Source: Chamaecyparis obtusa (Eukaryota; Streptophyta; Pinopsida; Cupressales; Cupressaceae). From it: a DNA stretch of 64,000 bases. Numbering within the stretch: position 1 is the stretch's first letter; each line of letters begins with the position of its first letter. The notes below the pieces were generated by a model, which ran no database searches, was not told the origin of the DNA, and was given only the letters and a program-made list of their open reading frames with translations. Shown here one piece after another: positions 23,943 to 35,394 of this stretch. The DNA lies in assembly GCA_027943335.1 (NCBI GenBank), contig BSBK01006027.1:124001-188000 (forward strand), written 5' to 3'. The translations under genes were made by a program, and so were the position numbers.

Positions 23943-23955
23943 ATCTCCCCTTTGG
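23943..23955 (-). other. C polypurine tract
   Basis: Plus strand ATCTCCCCTTTGG; the element strand is CCAAAGGGGAGAT just before TGTTGG. The following 23956-24305 is 3' untranslated sequence without a gene, except that it also carries CTCCCCCTTTG-type motifs near 24190. Confidence 0.88.
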
Positions 23956-24305
23956 CATTGATGGCAACATATGGAATGAAAAATGCCACCAATCCAAAAG
24001 TATAATTATTTTATAACATTCTCCATTTCCTCATCAAAAAATCCCCAAGGATGAATCCTCCAATTGCTGCAACTCTTACTGACTACTCCCCCTTTCTTCA
24101 TGCTCCTCATGCTTTCTTCTTCTTGTTTTCCTATTTTCTTTATACTCTCTTTTTCTACTTTTTTCTTGTTTTTTCATGACTATATATTACTCCCCCTTTG
24201 ACATCAATGGTAAAGGGCACCAACCAATTAAGCATCGGTACTACTCCCGAATTAGAGTAGTCAACCATTCATCAGTCACTGAGGACTGATGCACTCATGC
24301 ACTCT

Positions 24306-24980
24306 CTAATCTGATTCAGGGAAGGGAATTACTCCCAGAGTCTCCTTAAGATACTCAAAAGTATCCTTCAGCAAAGGCTTTGTGAATATGTCTGTTAACT
24401 GATATTTTGTACTCACATAGTCTAACTTTACTTCTTTCTCTACAACTTTCTCTCTTATGAAGTGATACTTTATCTCAATGTGTTTTTTTTTTGCATGCAT
24501 CACAAGGTTCTTTAACATATTGATAGTGCTAGTGTTATCACAATGAATAACAATAGGATAATCAATCTGAATACCAAAATATTTTATCATCTGCTTGATC
24601 CAAACAATTATAGAACAATTTAATACTATTATAACATACTCAGCTTCTGCTATTGACTGAGAGATACAATTTTGCTTCTTGCTTGTCCAAGTAACAAGCC
24701 TATCTCCAAGGAATACTGCTCCTGATGTACTTTTTCTATCATCAATGCATCTTTCCCAATCTGCATCTGTATACACATGAAGCTCCACATTCTCTGAGTT
24801 AGGATACCATAAACCATAGTCTATAGTTCCCTTTAAGTATCTGAAAATCCTCTTCACTGCCATGAGATGATTTTGTTTAGGTTCTGCTGCAAATCTTCCA
24901 ACATTAATACCAACTGCATTAGAAATATTAGGTCTAGATTGAGTAAGATAGATTAGTTCACCAATCATAGACTTATACAA
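24306..24980 (-). pseudogene. C RNase H domain, copia type
   Basis: An open stretch ending PFPESD at the pol C-terminus. Motifs: SMIGELIYLTQSRPNIS at the end of the RT region, TDADWERCIDDRKSTSGAVF, TWTSKKQNCISQSIAEAEYV, IHCDNTSTINMLKN, KKKHIEIKYHFIREK and TKYQLTDIFTKPL. These are the standard copia RNase H blocks with Asp (TDAD), Glu (AEAEY) and Asp (CDN) in place. It would degrade the RNA strand during reverse transcription. The upstream part of the same frame carries stops, so the domain is not expressed as a working polyprotein. Confidence 0.93.
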
Positions 24981-25849
24981 GGTTATGTCTACTATTGTTG
25001 AATCATCTTCTTTTGAAAGCTTGCATCATGTTATCATAGGGGTACTTACTAGCTTGCTATCATCCATCTTGAACTTCTTCAATATCTCTTTCACATACTT
25101 TGAATGATTAATGAAAATACCTATGTCTGTCTGTTGCACATTTAGTCCCTAAAAATACTTGATAGGTCCAATCATGCTCATCTCAAACTCTCTCTGCATT
25201 TCCTTAGTAAATTCTTCACTAAGCTTGTCATTACCTCCAAAGATAATCTCATCAACAAAAATAGCAACAAGTAATATCCCTTTAGGTGTCTCTCTTATGA
25301 ATAAGTTACAATATGTTGCTCCTTTCTTAAATCCAATCTTGGTTAAGTATCCATCTAATCTTTCATACCATGCTCTAGGGGCTTGCTTAATTCCATAGAG
25401 GGCTTTCTTCAATCTAAATACCATATCAGGTCTATCTGATAAGGTAAATCCTTCAGGCTTCTCTATGTAAACTTCTTCTTTCAGCTCTCCATTTAGGAAT
25501 GCTGACTTGACATCCATTTGGTATACCTTAAAATCTTTGAATGTAGCATAGGCTAGAAACAATTTTATGGCTTCCAATATTCGCATAGGAGCAAATGTAT
25601 TAGAATAATCAATTCCTTCTCTTTGCACATACCTTTTACACATTAGTCTTGCTTTGTTTCTTACCACTGTACCATCTTCATTCATCTTGTTTCTGAATAT
25701 CCACTTAGTTCCAATTACATTCTTATCACTAAGCCTAGGGACCAGTTCCCATGTATCATTCTTAATTATCTGATCTACCTCATCTTTCATTGCTTCATGC
25801 CAATCTGAATCATTGCATGCATCTTTAACACTTAAAGGTTCAATCTGTG
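24981..25849 (-). pseudogene. C reverse transcriptase domain, copia type
   Basis: Motifs in order: DWHEAMKDEVDQIIKNDTWE, GTKWIFRNKMNEDGTVVRNK, GIDYSNTFAPM, YQMDVKSAFLNGELKEEVYI, PEGFTLSDRPDMVFRLKKAL, YGIKQAPRAWYERLD. The catalytic box reads FVDE in place of YVDD, so the second metal-binding Asp is changed to Glu. In-frame stops follow at KYF-stop-GLN (about 25148) and MIT-stop-CKL (about 25030). RVVTK-type finger residues are altered (PMRILEAIK). It is clearly copia but no longer functional. Confidence 0.92.
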
Positions 25850-27518
25850 AAAGTAAACATATTGGTTCATCATTTTTTGAACTCTTTGATTTTGATCTTG
25901 TCATGACTTTGCTACTCTGATCTCCAATGATGTCATCCTTTGAGTGATAGCTAGATGTGAATTTAGGAACATTAGGTGTGACTCTCTCATCTACCTTTTG
26001 TTTTTCTTCTTCACTTGTTTCAGGTTCATTGAATAGAACATCAATGTTGTCAAACATTTCTTCAACAACTACTTCACTACTAGTAGATCTAGGTTCTTCT
26101 CCAATCATAGGTGCATAATCATGATATCTCTCTTGAATCATAAACTTTTCATCAATCCTTAAATGAGCACTTTCAATGATTTTCTTCAATCTTAAATTAA
26201 AACATCTATAATCTTTTCTTTTAGTAGAGTAACCAAGAAAAATACCTTCATCACTTCTTGCATCAAACTTACCAATGGCTTCATCTCTCTTGATGTAGCA
26301 CTTGTTTCCAAAGATTCTAAAGTATTTCATTGTAGGTACATTACCAAACCATATCTCATAAGGTGTCTTTTCTACCCCTAGCCTCAATTGAATTATATTG
26401 ATAGTATAGAATTGTGTATTAACCACATCTCTCCAATAGGTGTGGGCCACCTTTCCTTCAATCATGATAGTGCATGCTATATCAAGAATGATCCTATTCC
26501 TTCTTTCTATAATTCCATTCTATTGAGGGGTTCTAGGTGCACTTAGTTGTCTTTTTATCCCATGTTCTTCATAGTACTCATAAAATATATCAGAGGTGAA
26601 TTCTCCTCCTCTATCCGATCTCAGACATTTGATCTTCAATCCAGACTCATTTTCAACCTTAGCTTTGAATATTTTGAACTTCTCAAATGCTTCATATTTG
26701 TCCTTTAAGAATGAAACCCACATCATTCTAGAATAATCATCAACAAACAAAATAAAGTACCTTTCACCATAGTATGATCTTGTTTGAGTTGGTCCACATA
26801 AGTCTGTATGTATTAGATCCAACTTTTTCTCTTCTAAATTGTTCTTGCTTCTGAATGAATTCCTTACATGCTTTCCCATCACACATTCCCTGCATATTGT
26901 ATCAATTGGTTTTACTATGCTTGGAAGATCTCTTACTGCCTTTACATTTCTTATCTTTACTATGTTGTCAAAATTGATGTGACATAGTCTCTTATGCCAT
27001 AACCAACTATCATCTACTTTAGCAACAAAACAACTTGCTTCAGGATTAATCTAAAAAACATTACCTTTATTCTTTTAACCTGATGCAATCATCTCTCCTT
27101 TGTTATTAATGATGAACTTGTTCTCTTTTAATTCCAACTGATATCCTTTGTCAAGAAATTGTCCAACACTTAGTAAGTTATGTTGCAAACCATCAACATA
27201 AAGAATGTCCTCAGTGATGTTCTTTCCATCCAAGGTGATAGCTCCTCTACCAATGATAGGTTTAGGAGTGTTGTCTCCAAATCTAACCATGCCACCTTTT
27301 TATCTATCTAGATGTACAAATCTATCCTTGTCTCCTATCATATGATGTGAGCAACTACTACCAATGATCCAATATGTCCTGATATCAACTTGTGAAATCA
27401 GTGCTAACTCTTGTGCTTTCTTTTCATCTTCAAGGTCCATTTCATCAAACATTTTCTATATGTCTTCAAGAGCAATGAATCCAATTTCATCTTCTGCAGA
27501 CTCTTCATCCAATACTCC
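25850..27518 (-). pseudogene. C protease and integrase domains, copia type
   Basis: The protease active site near 27350 reads WIIGSSCSHHM where copia has WIxDSGCSxHM, so the catalytic Asp is lost. GLQHNLLSVGQFLDKGYQLE follows. The integrase zinc finger is HKRLCH...CREC. The catalytic core shows LIHTDLCGPTQTRSYYGERY, FVDDYSRMMWVSFLKDK and LRSDRGGEF, then a stop within PRTPQ-stop-NGIIERRNR, where a CAG has become TAG, just before the catalytic Glu. The C-terminal GKFDARSDEGIFLGYSTKRK block is present. Downstream linker sequence is rich in Glu and Ser. The TRIM at 27519 interrupts the region between the protease and gag. Confidence 0.9.
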
Positions 27519-27853
27519 TATTGGAAAAATGGTCAGCACTCCCCTCGGGATTTGTGACATGGCTTAACTACCTCATGTGTCTTCTATAAGTCTAGTGGTT
27601 GTATCAGGCATTAACAGGTCAATCTTTTGGTGCAAGAACAACTACTACTTGTAACAAGTGGTATCAGAGCTTGGTCATAGGTTTGAATCTCCTTGGGTAA
27701 AGTTGAGGGGGAGATTGTTGGAAAAATGGTCAGCACTCCCCTTGGGATTTGTGACATGGCTTAACCACCTCCTGTGTCTTCTATAAGTCTAGTGGTTGTA
27801 TCGGGCATTAACAGGTTGATCTTTTGGTGCAATGGCAACTACTAATTGTAACA
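27519..27853 (+). mobile_element. 335-bp TRIM (terminal-repeat retrotransposon in miniature)
   Basis: Two direct repeats of exactly 138 bp (27519-27656 and 27716-27853) that differ at about 11 positions. Between them are only 59 bp, consisting of a tRNA-Met primer site TGGTATCAGAGC (27659-27670), a short leader and a polypurine tract GAGGGGGAGAT just before 27716. LTR 2 begins TGTTGG and LTR 1 begins TATTGG; both end TAACA. ACTCC flanks both sides (27514-27518 and 27854-27858). There is no coding capacity. It lies in the opposite orientation to its host element C. Confidence 0.95.
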
Positions 27854-27858
27854 ACTCC

Positions 27859-28757
27859 ATCACCAACATAGTAACATTCTTTTGTATACTTAGTTTTGTA
27901 ATCTTTATACTTCTTGACTCTTGTAGGCCGCTTAGATGCAAAGTGACCAATCTTGTTACATGAAAAGAATTTGAATGGTAACTGACCTTCATATTTCCAT
28001 TTTCCTTTCTTTTCTTTCTTAGCAATTAGGGAAATGAAATCATCTAGTTCTTTTTCTTCATTATCATCATCAAAATTACTAGAAGTGCTCAAGAATTTCT
28101 TACCATGGACTAAAGCTTTGAAAGCAGTTTCACTTTTAGGCTCTGTCTTCAATCTTGATATCTCAAAGGCTCAAAGCTTGTTGATTAGGTCTCTCTTTTG
28201 AAGTCTTTTGTGGACTACATAGTTTCATCTAGGATGCATATCTTGTTGTCATATTCTAGTTTCAAGGTAGTCAATAGTTTATCCATTATGTCTTCTTTCG
28301 AAATCTCTCCACCATTGTTTCTGATTCCAGCAACTACTTCATTGATCCTTTGATTGTAGACTCTGACATTCTCATCAACTTGCATTTCTAACGTATTGTA
28401 TCTTTTCTTCCATGTCTTTCTTCGTGCACACTTGGCTTGAATATCTCCTTCAAACATGTGTTCTAGATACTTCCATATCTTATAGGCTTTTTCCATTTTC
28501 TTGATCTCTGAAAACTCACTATCTGATAGGGCACTGATAAGGGCCTCTTTGGCAATAGAATTTGATTGGAACATCTCCTTTTTCTTTAAAGTTGCATCAT
28601 CTTTTGCAAGATCTGCTAGAGAGGGAATCTAAACTTCTTTGGTAGCCACTTCAAAAATCTCAAAGGCAATGCACTGCAAATGTGTCGTCACTTTGTTCTT
28701 CCAATCTAGATAGTTCTCTCCATCAAACTTAAGACTTTCTTTTCTAAATAATTCCAT
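27859..28757 (-). pseudogene. C gag, copia type, decayed
   Basis: ATG at 28757 (MELFRKESLKFDGENYLDWK), the usual copia gag N-terminus. It continues with KMEKAYKIWKYLEHMFEGD, EMQVDENVRVYNQRINEVVA and the MDKLLTTL-type UBN2 capsid blocks. A stop at about 28629 and another at 28213, plus a frame change, break it. A degraded knuckle FFSCNKIGHFASKRP has lost the first and last Cys. Gag would form the virus-like particle. Confidence 0.88.
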
Positions 28758-28800
28758 CTAATCAACCTCAAGCTATTAAACTTTTTCTCCAAGCTACTTG

Positions 28801-28812
28801 GCTCTAATACCA
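28801..28812 (-). other. C tRNA-Met primer binding site
   Basis: Plus strand GCTCTAATACCA; element strand TGGTATTAGAGC, one change from canonical, two bases from the LTR end at 28815. Confidence 0.92.
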
Positions 28813-28814
28813 AT

Positions 28815-29485
28815 TGTTAGGAATAGTCCCAAGAGATAACTAAGAGGGGGGATGAATCATTTATCTACAAGATTCAATTCTTTATCCAATTAAGTATAGA
28901 AGAACATTAAGCATAAACACAATATAAGAACACTTAACACAAAACCACAATTTTGGTTATGGGGAAACCCAAATAGGTAAAAACCCCAGTGGGAATTAAC
29001 ACCCACTATAAACTACACTAGTGTATAATGATCCCTATTAGAAGATCTTAAAATCCTGTTAGAAGTTGATCTTTATAATGCATTAAGTACAGTGACTTGG
29101 TTAAGGGTCGGACCCTATTAGGAGTCTTTTATGATTAATCCTATTAGGGGTGAGGACGTACTGTCTAAGAGCTCATTGCTCAAAGGGGTGAAGGTTGCAA
29201 CCTTCTAGATAATAGATACACACTATATCTACAAATGGTGAACTATGAGGTAGACCTGATGTCTTGATCAATTCCAATGAATAGCACACACTCTCTACAT
29301 TATCACATAGACCTTCTACTGATGGCACAACATTTCACACCTTCTTCTATGCTCTTTTCTTTAAACTTAATGCCATACTTAGCAATCACAAATGACCGCC
29401 TATAAATATATTTCCTCTAAATGATATAAACAAGTCAGTTTGTTAGAATCATATTAAAGAAACAATACAACTCTCCAATAACATC
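28815..29485 (-). repeat. C 5' LTR, first part
   Basis: Matches 22641 onward up to ACATC at 29485, where E sequence begins. The LTR resumes at 37988. About 17 bp present in the other LTR (TCATTCGGCTCTACTAA) are missing at the junction. Confidence 0.9.
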
Positions 29486-30359
29486 CCTGGAATGCAAAAA
29501 GGATAATCTGGTGTTTACAGCAGAAACAAAAATCTAGATGACAAAAAAAATATCAAATTAACCTCCATAAGAGCGTCGTGCTCGGAACCAACTTTTTGGT
29601 GGTATCTCATTTGTCAAAAAATGATGCCTGGAGCTCCTAGAATGCCAATTTCAGTGAAAGATGCTCCAAGAGAGAGAAAAAAATCCCCCTAAAAAATTTG
29701 TTTTGAAAATAAAGGGCCGCTGGCCCCTGGTCACATGTTGGTCCTGTGCACTGGTGGTTTAGCCATGACGCTGACGGTTTAACTGCAGCTACTGATGGTT
29801 ACCGCTGGCACTGGCGGTGACCGTAGTTGTTGGTGGGTGGAGCGTAGGTAGTGGCACGATGGCAGAGCAGTGGCACGCAGGTGGGGAAGAGGCGGTGCAT
29901 AGGTAGTGTGCCTTTTTTTAATTTTTTGTAAAAATTTTGTACAGAAGCCTTCCTCGGGGTGTGTGCATAGTCGTAAGGCCTTGGGGCAAAAATATTTTGC
30001 CTCTCCCTGCAATGTTGTCCAAATTGGATGTGTTTTATATCAAAATAGGGGTTTTTGGGCATTGCGAGCTCAACAGTGAGGTCCATTTGAGCTCAAAGTG
30101 CACCAAAATTTAAGGACCCCCTAATTTCAATTTAAAAAATATAAAAAAAACCCTAATTTGAAATAGCGGATCTGACGAACATGACCAAATCTCTCAGGAT
30201 TTCACATGCAGCGCTTGTAAAAAGTGCTAAAAAAATTTAAACAAAAAATAACATCCTATAGAGAATACCAGATCTGAAACCTATAACCAAAACCTCTGAA
30301 ATCAGCTAAAAAATCCCTAATTTGAATCCTTCAAATGTGAACAAGTTGTAGTAGATTAG
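29486..30359 (-). other. E 5' leader
   Basis: Untranslated leader following the primer site in element direction. It is locally more GC-rich (29700-29900) than its surroundings. No gag start was recognised before it ends at 29486. Short open stretches here look like chance. Confidence 0.55.
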
Positions 30360-30371
30360 GCTTTGATACCA
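30360..30371 (-). other. E tRNA-Met primer binding site
   Basis: Plus strand GCTTTGATACCA; element strand TGGTATCAAAGC, directly abutting the LTR TACA end at 30372. Confidence 0.9.
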
Positions 30372-30525
30372 TGTAGGATTTGAGCAATACAAATCCACAA
30401 AACCCAAAGATCACCTGCATACAAAAACTTGTTACAAGGAAGTAAAGACAAGAAGAGGGCAAGGGTTTGACTCAAAAATATGAAGAAGAAAATATCCTCA
30501 AATAATGAATGAATAAAATATACAA

Positions 30526-31344
30526 TGGATGTAAGATGTCTCAAATCAATGGCATTTGATCTTCAACACCAATCTTGAATTGATCCTTGCATATGAGGAG
30601 GCTTGGATGAATGTAGAAGGATGGATCTTCAAGGGGGCTCTAAAGAGATTGAATCATTCAATGGCTAACAATGGATCTCCTTGATGGATGAATGCTTGAA
30701 CACTTTAATGCTTGAAGGCTTGCTTGAATGCTTGAATTCACTTACCTGCACTTGAGAGCCCGCTCATGAAATTGCTTGAGAGATGAGATGTGAATAATGG
30801 ATGAGAAAATGAGAGAGGAAGGCCTCCTTTTATAGTGAACTAGGGTAAAATCCTCTAGAGGGGCCACCTTGGAGAATTAAATCCCAATTAGATCCTAACC
30901 TTTAGAAAATATACCTAGATTAAATGCAATTTAAGGATTTACCATTCCAAAACTCAAAATGGCCGACCCAGAGGCGAAAAAACAAATATCCCCGAAATCT
31001 GACTCCCGAAAATCAAGCAAACTTGAAATCTGGACAAGGGGTCAAGGAGGAGGTTGGAACTGACTAGGTCAGGATCGAGGTCGATCCTGACCAGATCAGG
31101 ATAAAGGTTGACTTTGACCCCATAAAGTCAACTTTGACCTTATGGTCAAAAACCTCAGGATCTTGACCCAGCATGTTATGAAATGTAGATATGATGTAAA
31201 AAATGGGTGCAGAAGGAAGCAGAACAGGGGGAAAAGCCAGATACATGCAAAGACTTGATCAAGGTGCTTAACATGACCCTAGACCACTTACTCAAAGGGT
31301 TAAATGCTCTTATCATGGAAGTGTTTCCATTTTAAGATGATACA
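30526..31344 (-). repeat. D 3' LTR
   Basis: Begins TGGATGTAAGATGTCTC and ends AAGATGATACA on the plus strand (TGTATCATC at the element-direction start). It matches 36786-37602 throughout with scattered substitutions. Confidence 0.9.
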
Positions 31345-32661
31345 TTAAGCCCCCACTTTAGCAAGAGTATGGACTCGATGCAAACTCTTGGTAAAGGAGA
31401 TCAGAATGAAAAGATAATCTTATCATAATCCAAGGGACAAAGAGAAACCTTAAGCCCCCAGGGACTCAAGTCTTCGTCGAGTCCCAGATCACAATAAGAG
31501 AGACATCTCTGAAGAGAGAAAGAAAGGGTGTGATTACCTCGCCCAATGAGAACTTATGTCCCATTGTGAACCACACAAGGAAACAGCACAACTGGAAAGA
31601 TGGAATTGAACCGCCTAGTGAATGTGGCTACTCACTAGTCAACCCATCAAGGATTCACCCTTAGGAATATTCTATTCCATAAGAATAAAACCAAAAACAA
31701 AAAGAGATCCAATCTTAAGGACACCTTTGACCTTAAGGGATCAAAATATATGTATATTTGAAACTGGAGGGATCAAGAGATCCTAAAATATAAATCGATG
31801 CTTTAAGGATTGGTTACCAATCCAAAAAGGGAAAACATAGTATTTTGAAAAATATGTGCATATCAAAAAGTGTGTGTGTGCAACAAGTGAGCAGAGCATA
31901 TGCCCCCATGTTAAAGTCATTGCTGACACTTTAACATGAGCAATGGCTTTAACGAAAACATAAACAACTCCATTGATTACGTTTCCACGTTGAGATGCCC
32001 CCAGATGAAGACAAATCAAGGGAAATATCACAGGAACATACAAAGAACACAGAAGGGATCTACCTACCGTGGGGTCAGTATGATCATAAGATAATATATA
32101 TATGATATTATTGCAAATGAATTGACATCATTCCCCAAAGAAAGTAGAACTACAATCACAAAGGAGGAAAGATCACATAAGATATATGAAGGAGAATCTT
32201 TTCGGACTATGACATGGAGACCAAAAATAATTTAGTACTACCATATCTCGAATCCAAGCAGATTACACAAGGAAACATTTATGAACAATAGCACAATTAC
32301 AACATAACATTGAATAACGCATAGAAGAATAGAGATACATATAGAGGAATTTGAACAATAGTTTTGATTCCTTCATCATCTTTTACCAACTGAGTAACAA
32401 GGATTGTATAAAAGAATCTAACAACATTTAGCAAACACATTATAGGAGAAGCACAGTACAGCAGGAAAACACACAACAAAGCTACCATGAAGGACAAGCT
32501 GATCAAGCATGCAGCCTACTCTCCCCATCTCATTGTATATCATTTAGGGAAGGTGGGTAATTCGCAAGAGGGACTATATCCAACATAGTAGGAATGATAG
32601 CCAGTTCCAAACAAGGATCCTCTTGAGAATCACAATGTTCGACACTAGGTGTAAGAGTTAA
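31345..32661 (-). other. D polypurine tract and 3' non-coding region
   Basis: 31345-31357 is TTAAGCCCCCACT on the plus strand, so AGTGGGGGCTTAA precedes the LTR. The remaining 1.3 kb, where reverse transcriptase would be expected, shows no pol motif in any frame I could follow. Confidence 0.75.
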
Positions 32662-33768
32662 TTATGATGAAAGCATATTAGGTAAATCAATGTCAATGTC
32701 AATAGTCTCATATTCATCATTAACATCATCAGTATCATCAAGAGTATCTTCTTCATCCAAATTAATCAAAATAGGATCTAAGATATGAATAGAATCATCA
32801 TAATCATGCATATTAACATCATTATTACTAATAACTTCTTCTAATACATCGTGCATAGGTTTATCTGAAGAAGGTAGGGATCTTTGAAGAATAGAATTAT
32901 GAACTTTATCATGAGCACAACGCTTCTTACAACATTCATTAGTGGATTGATTACATTTTGATTTATTTGAAATAGGTTGAGAAATAGGAGGAACAATCAC
33001 AGGATCCTTCACAGGTTCTTTAGGAAGATCAATAGGATTATCAACAATAGGAGGAATAATCACAGGTTCGTTAGGAAGAGTGATAGAAGGAACTTGATTA
33101 ACAGAACTAGAAGCCATAGTTAAAGGAGGTATAGAAGGTGTCAGCAAAAGACTGTGATTAAGATCCATGGGAGGAATGCTTAATTCAAGAATCTTATGAT
33201 GTTTATAGGCTTGATATGAACAAAAAAGATTATCAGGTTGAGGAGGATATGAATTAGGTAATGAAGGCCAAAAGAAATCAAGAGCAGCACAATCTCTGGG
33301 CCTAGAAGGTTGATATAAACTATGATTAATCATCTTCACTTCTTCATCATGAATGAACTTAAGACACTTATGGATAGGTGAAGTAATAGCATGCATGGCA
33401 TTCAACCAAGGCAATCCTAGTGTAACTTGAAATTGATCAGAAGTAGGAACAACAACAAAGGTAGTGTTCACAATTTTTCCACAAAGTTCAACCGGTAAAG
33501 TAATAGAACCAAATGATGGATAAAGAAAACCATTACAAGTTTGAATCCACACATCCAATGTATCATAAGAATCACATTGTAAGCTTTTCATAAAAAGATT
33601 TTCTTCAGTTATAACATTGACTAAGGATGTAGGATCAACAAGACAACCACGAGTAGGTTTCTAAGAAATCCTAGCATAAATGTAAAGGGGACCATCAGGA
33701 GCCTTAATAGTCTCAGAGTCATCAAAGCTAATCAAAAGTTCCTGAGGTCTTTTATTCTTAGGTTATTG
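32662..33768 (-). pseudogene. D aspartic protease and C-terminal linker
   Basis: Same frame as the gag upstream, separated by stops. The translation reads LLISFDDSETIKAPDGPLY, then a stop, KPTRGCLVDPTSLVNVI (active-site region; the usual DPGSS or DGGS is DPTSL here, so the conserved Gly is lost), LPVELCGKIVNTTFVVVP, and VTLGLPWLNAMHAITSPIHK (typical of the second half of plant gypsy proteases). A Pro/Asp-rich tail follows and ends LPNMLSS. It would cleave gag. No RT frame follows. Confidence 0.8.
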
Positions 33769-35394
33769 TCAAGGTTTAGGATGAGTTTTCATTTTAGGTT
33801 TAGGTTTTGGTCGAGATTGAGATTGAACTTGAGGTTGAATCTGAGGTTGAGGTTGAGATTGAGGTGGAGATACAAATTGACCAACATGCTCCACTTGATT
33901 AACAACATGATTGAGATCATCCATCTTTGAATCATACACAGTTTCCATAGTAGATAGTTGAGCAATGGTATTAGTATCATGCGTAGGTAAAGGATTCGTA
34001 TAGATTTGAAGGTTTTGATTAGGAGGAGAAATAGATTTGTTTCCACTACCGTCAATATTATCAACAGATAAGGCATTAGAGTCAATTAAGTCTTGAACCT
34101 TATGTTTTAAAGAATAACATTTCTCAGTATCATGACCATTCTGATGATGATATTGACAAAAAGCATTTTGATCAAAAGATTTAGAAGCAATCGTAACAGG
34201 TAAAAGAGGTCGAATAGGAGGTAAAGTAATCATATTAGCAACTAACAACCTATTCATAATAGCATGTAAAGGTTTGGAAAGAGGAGTAAATGTACGATTT
34301 AATTGAAAAGTAGTGGATGCAGAAGTGGCATTGTGAGATGCAACAGCAACTTGATCAACAACTGCATTTGCTTGTTTGTTTATCTTGACATAGTTGTTGA
34401 ATTTTTTAAATTTGTTTGGATTAGGAGCAGCATCACTCTTATCAACTAGACTAGGAGCCATTGGAGTGTTGCTCTCAAATTGACTCACTTGTAATTGATA
34501 ATGATGAAGCGCTGCACAAAGTTGTTGAAAAGAGGTAAATTCAGTAAGGAGAATCTTATCTCTAATATCCTTTTGCAAATTTGAAATAAACATACATTGA
34601 ATATCAATATCATCAATAGGATAGGAAATCTGAGCATGCAAATGCTTAAATCTACCAATAAATTTAGTTAGTTTTTCTTTAGCACTTTGTTTACAATGCA
34701 TCAAATCAGTCAAAGACACTTGTGGGCCAATGTTGTTTTGAAATTGTTGAATAAAGGCATTAGCAAGTTTTGGAAAGGAATCAATAAAATAAGGAGGCAA
34801 GGAACAATACCATTGTAAGGCCTTGTCATGGAAGGTTCTAGCAAAAAAATTAGCTAAAATCCTATGGTCATGAGCATAATCACTACAAAGGATTTGGAAT
34901 GTTTTAACATGATGAACATGATCTCCTTTTCCATTATAATTCTCAAGATGAGGCATATCAACTTGTTGAGGAACAGGAGTAAGAATAATATCCAAGGACA
35001 AAGGACTTCACATGTCACATGTAGGGATACTAAACTTGTTTTGAGTTAAGGAAGCAAGTTGTTTTTGTAAGGTTGATACAATTTGAGCCAAACTGATGAT
35101 TGTTGAATCATTAGAGGAAATAGTAGGAGTAGAAACATTAGACACACTAGGAAAAGTGTAAGAATCTGCAAGAATAGAAGACACAACTAGAGAAACACTA
35201 AGAAATACAGTTGGAAGTGGATTGGAATAAGTAAAAGGAACATTATGATATGAAGGTTTTGATGTAGGAAGGGACACAGGAGGAACACTCATAGGAACAG
35301 AGGGAACCGTCATAGTCACCAAAGAAGGAGTATAGGTATGAATACTAGGTAAAGGATTAGAAGGAGGTTCAACACTTGTGATAGGTGGAATCAA
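33769..35394 (-). pseudogene. D gag, Ty3/gypsy type
   Basis: One frame from 35394 to 33769 with a TGA at about 35006. A Ser/Pro/Thr-rich N-terminus comes first. The gag core follows: PHLENYNGKGDHVHHVKTFQ, DKALQWYCSLPPYFIDSFPK, LANAFIQQFQNNIG, LTKFIGRFKHLHAQISYP and MFISNLQKDIRDKIL. These match the plant Retrotrans_gag pattern (W-x5-I-x-SF-x2-L). A knuckle-like FCQYHHQNGHDTEKCYSLKH resembles that of F1 and F2. The C-terminal tail is a Gln/Pro repeat (PQPQIQPQVQ). Sequence at 35809-35510 in another frame (SHRLMGAFDLESS) may be the original N-terminus. Confidence 0.88.

Noticed and set aside
29740..30086. Minus-strand frames with Cys/His/Pro-rich sequence in a locally GC-richer stretch
   Set aside because: They lie in the E leader directly after the primer site, have no known motif and no second copy to support them.
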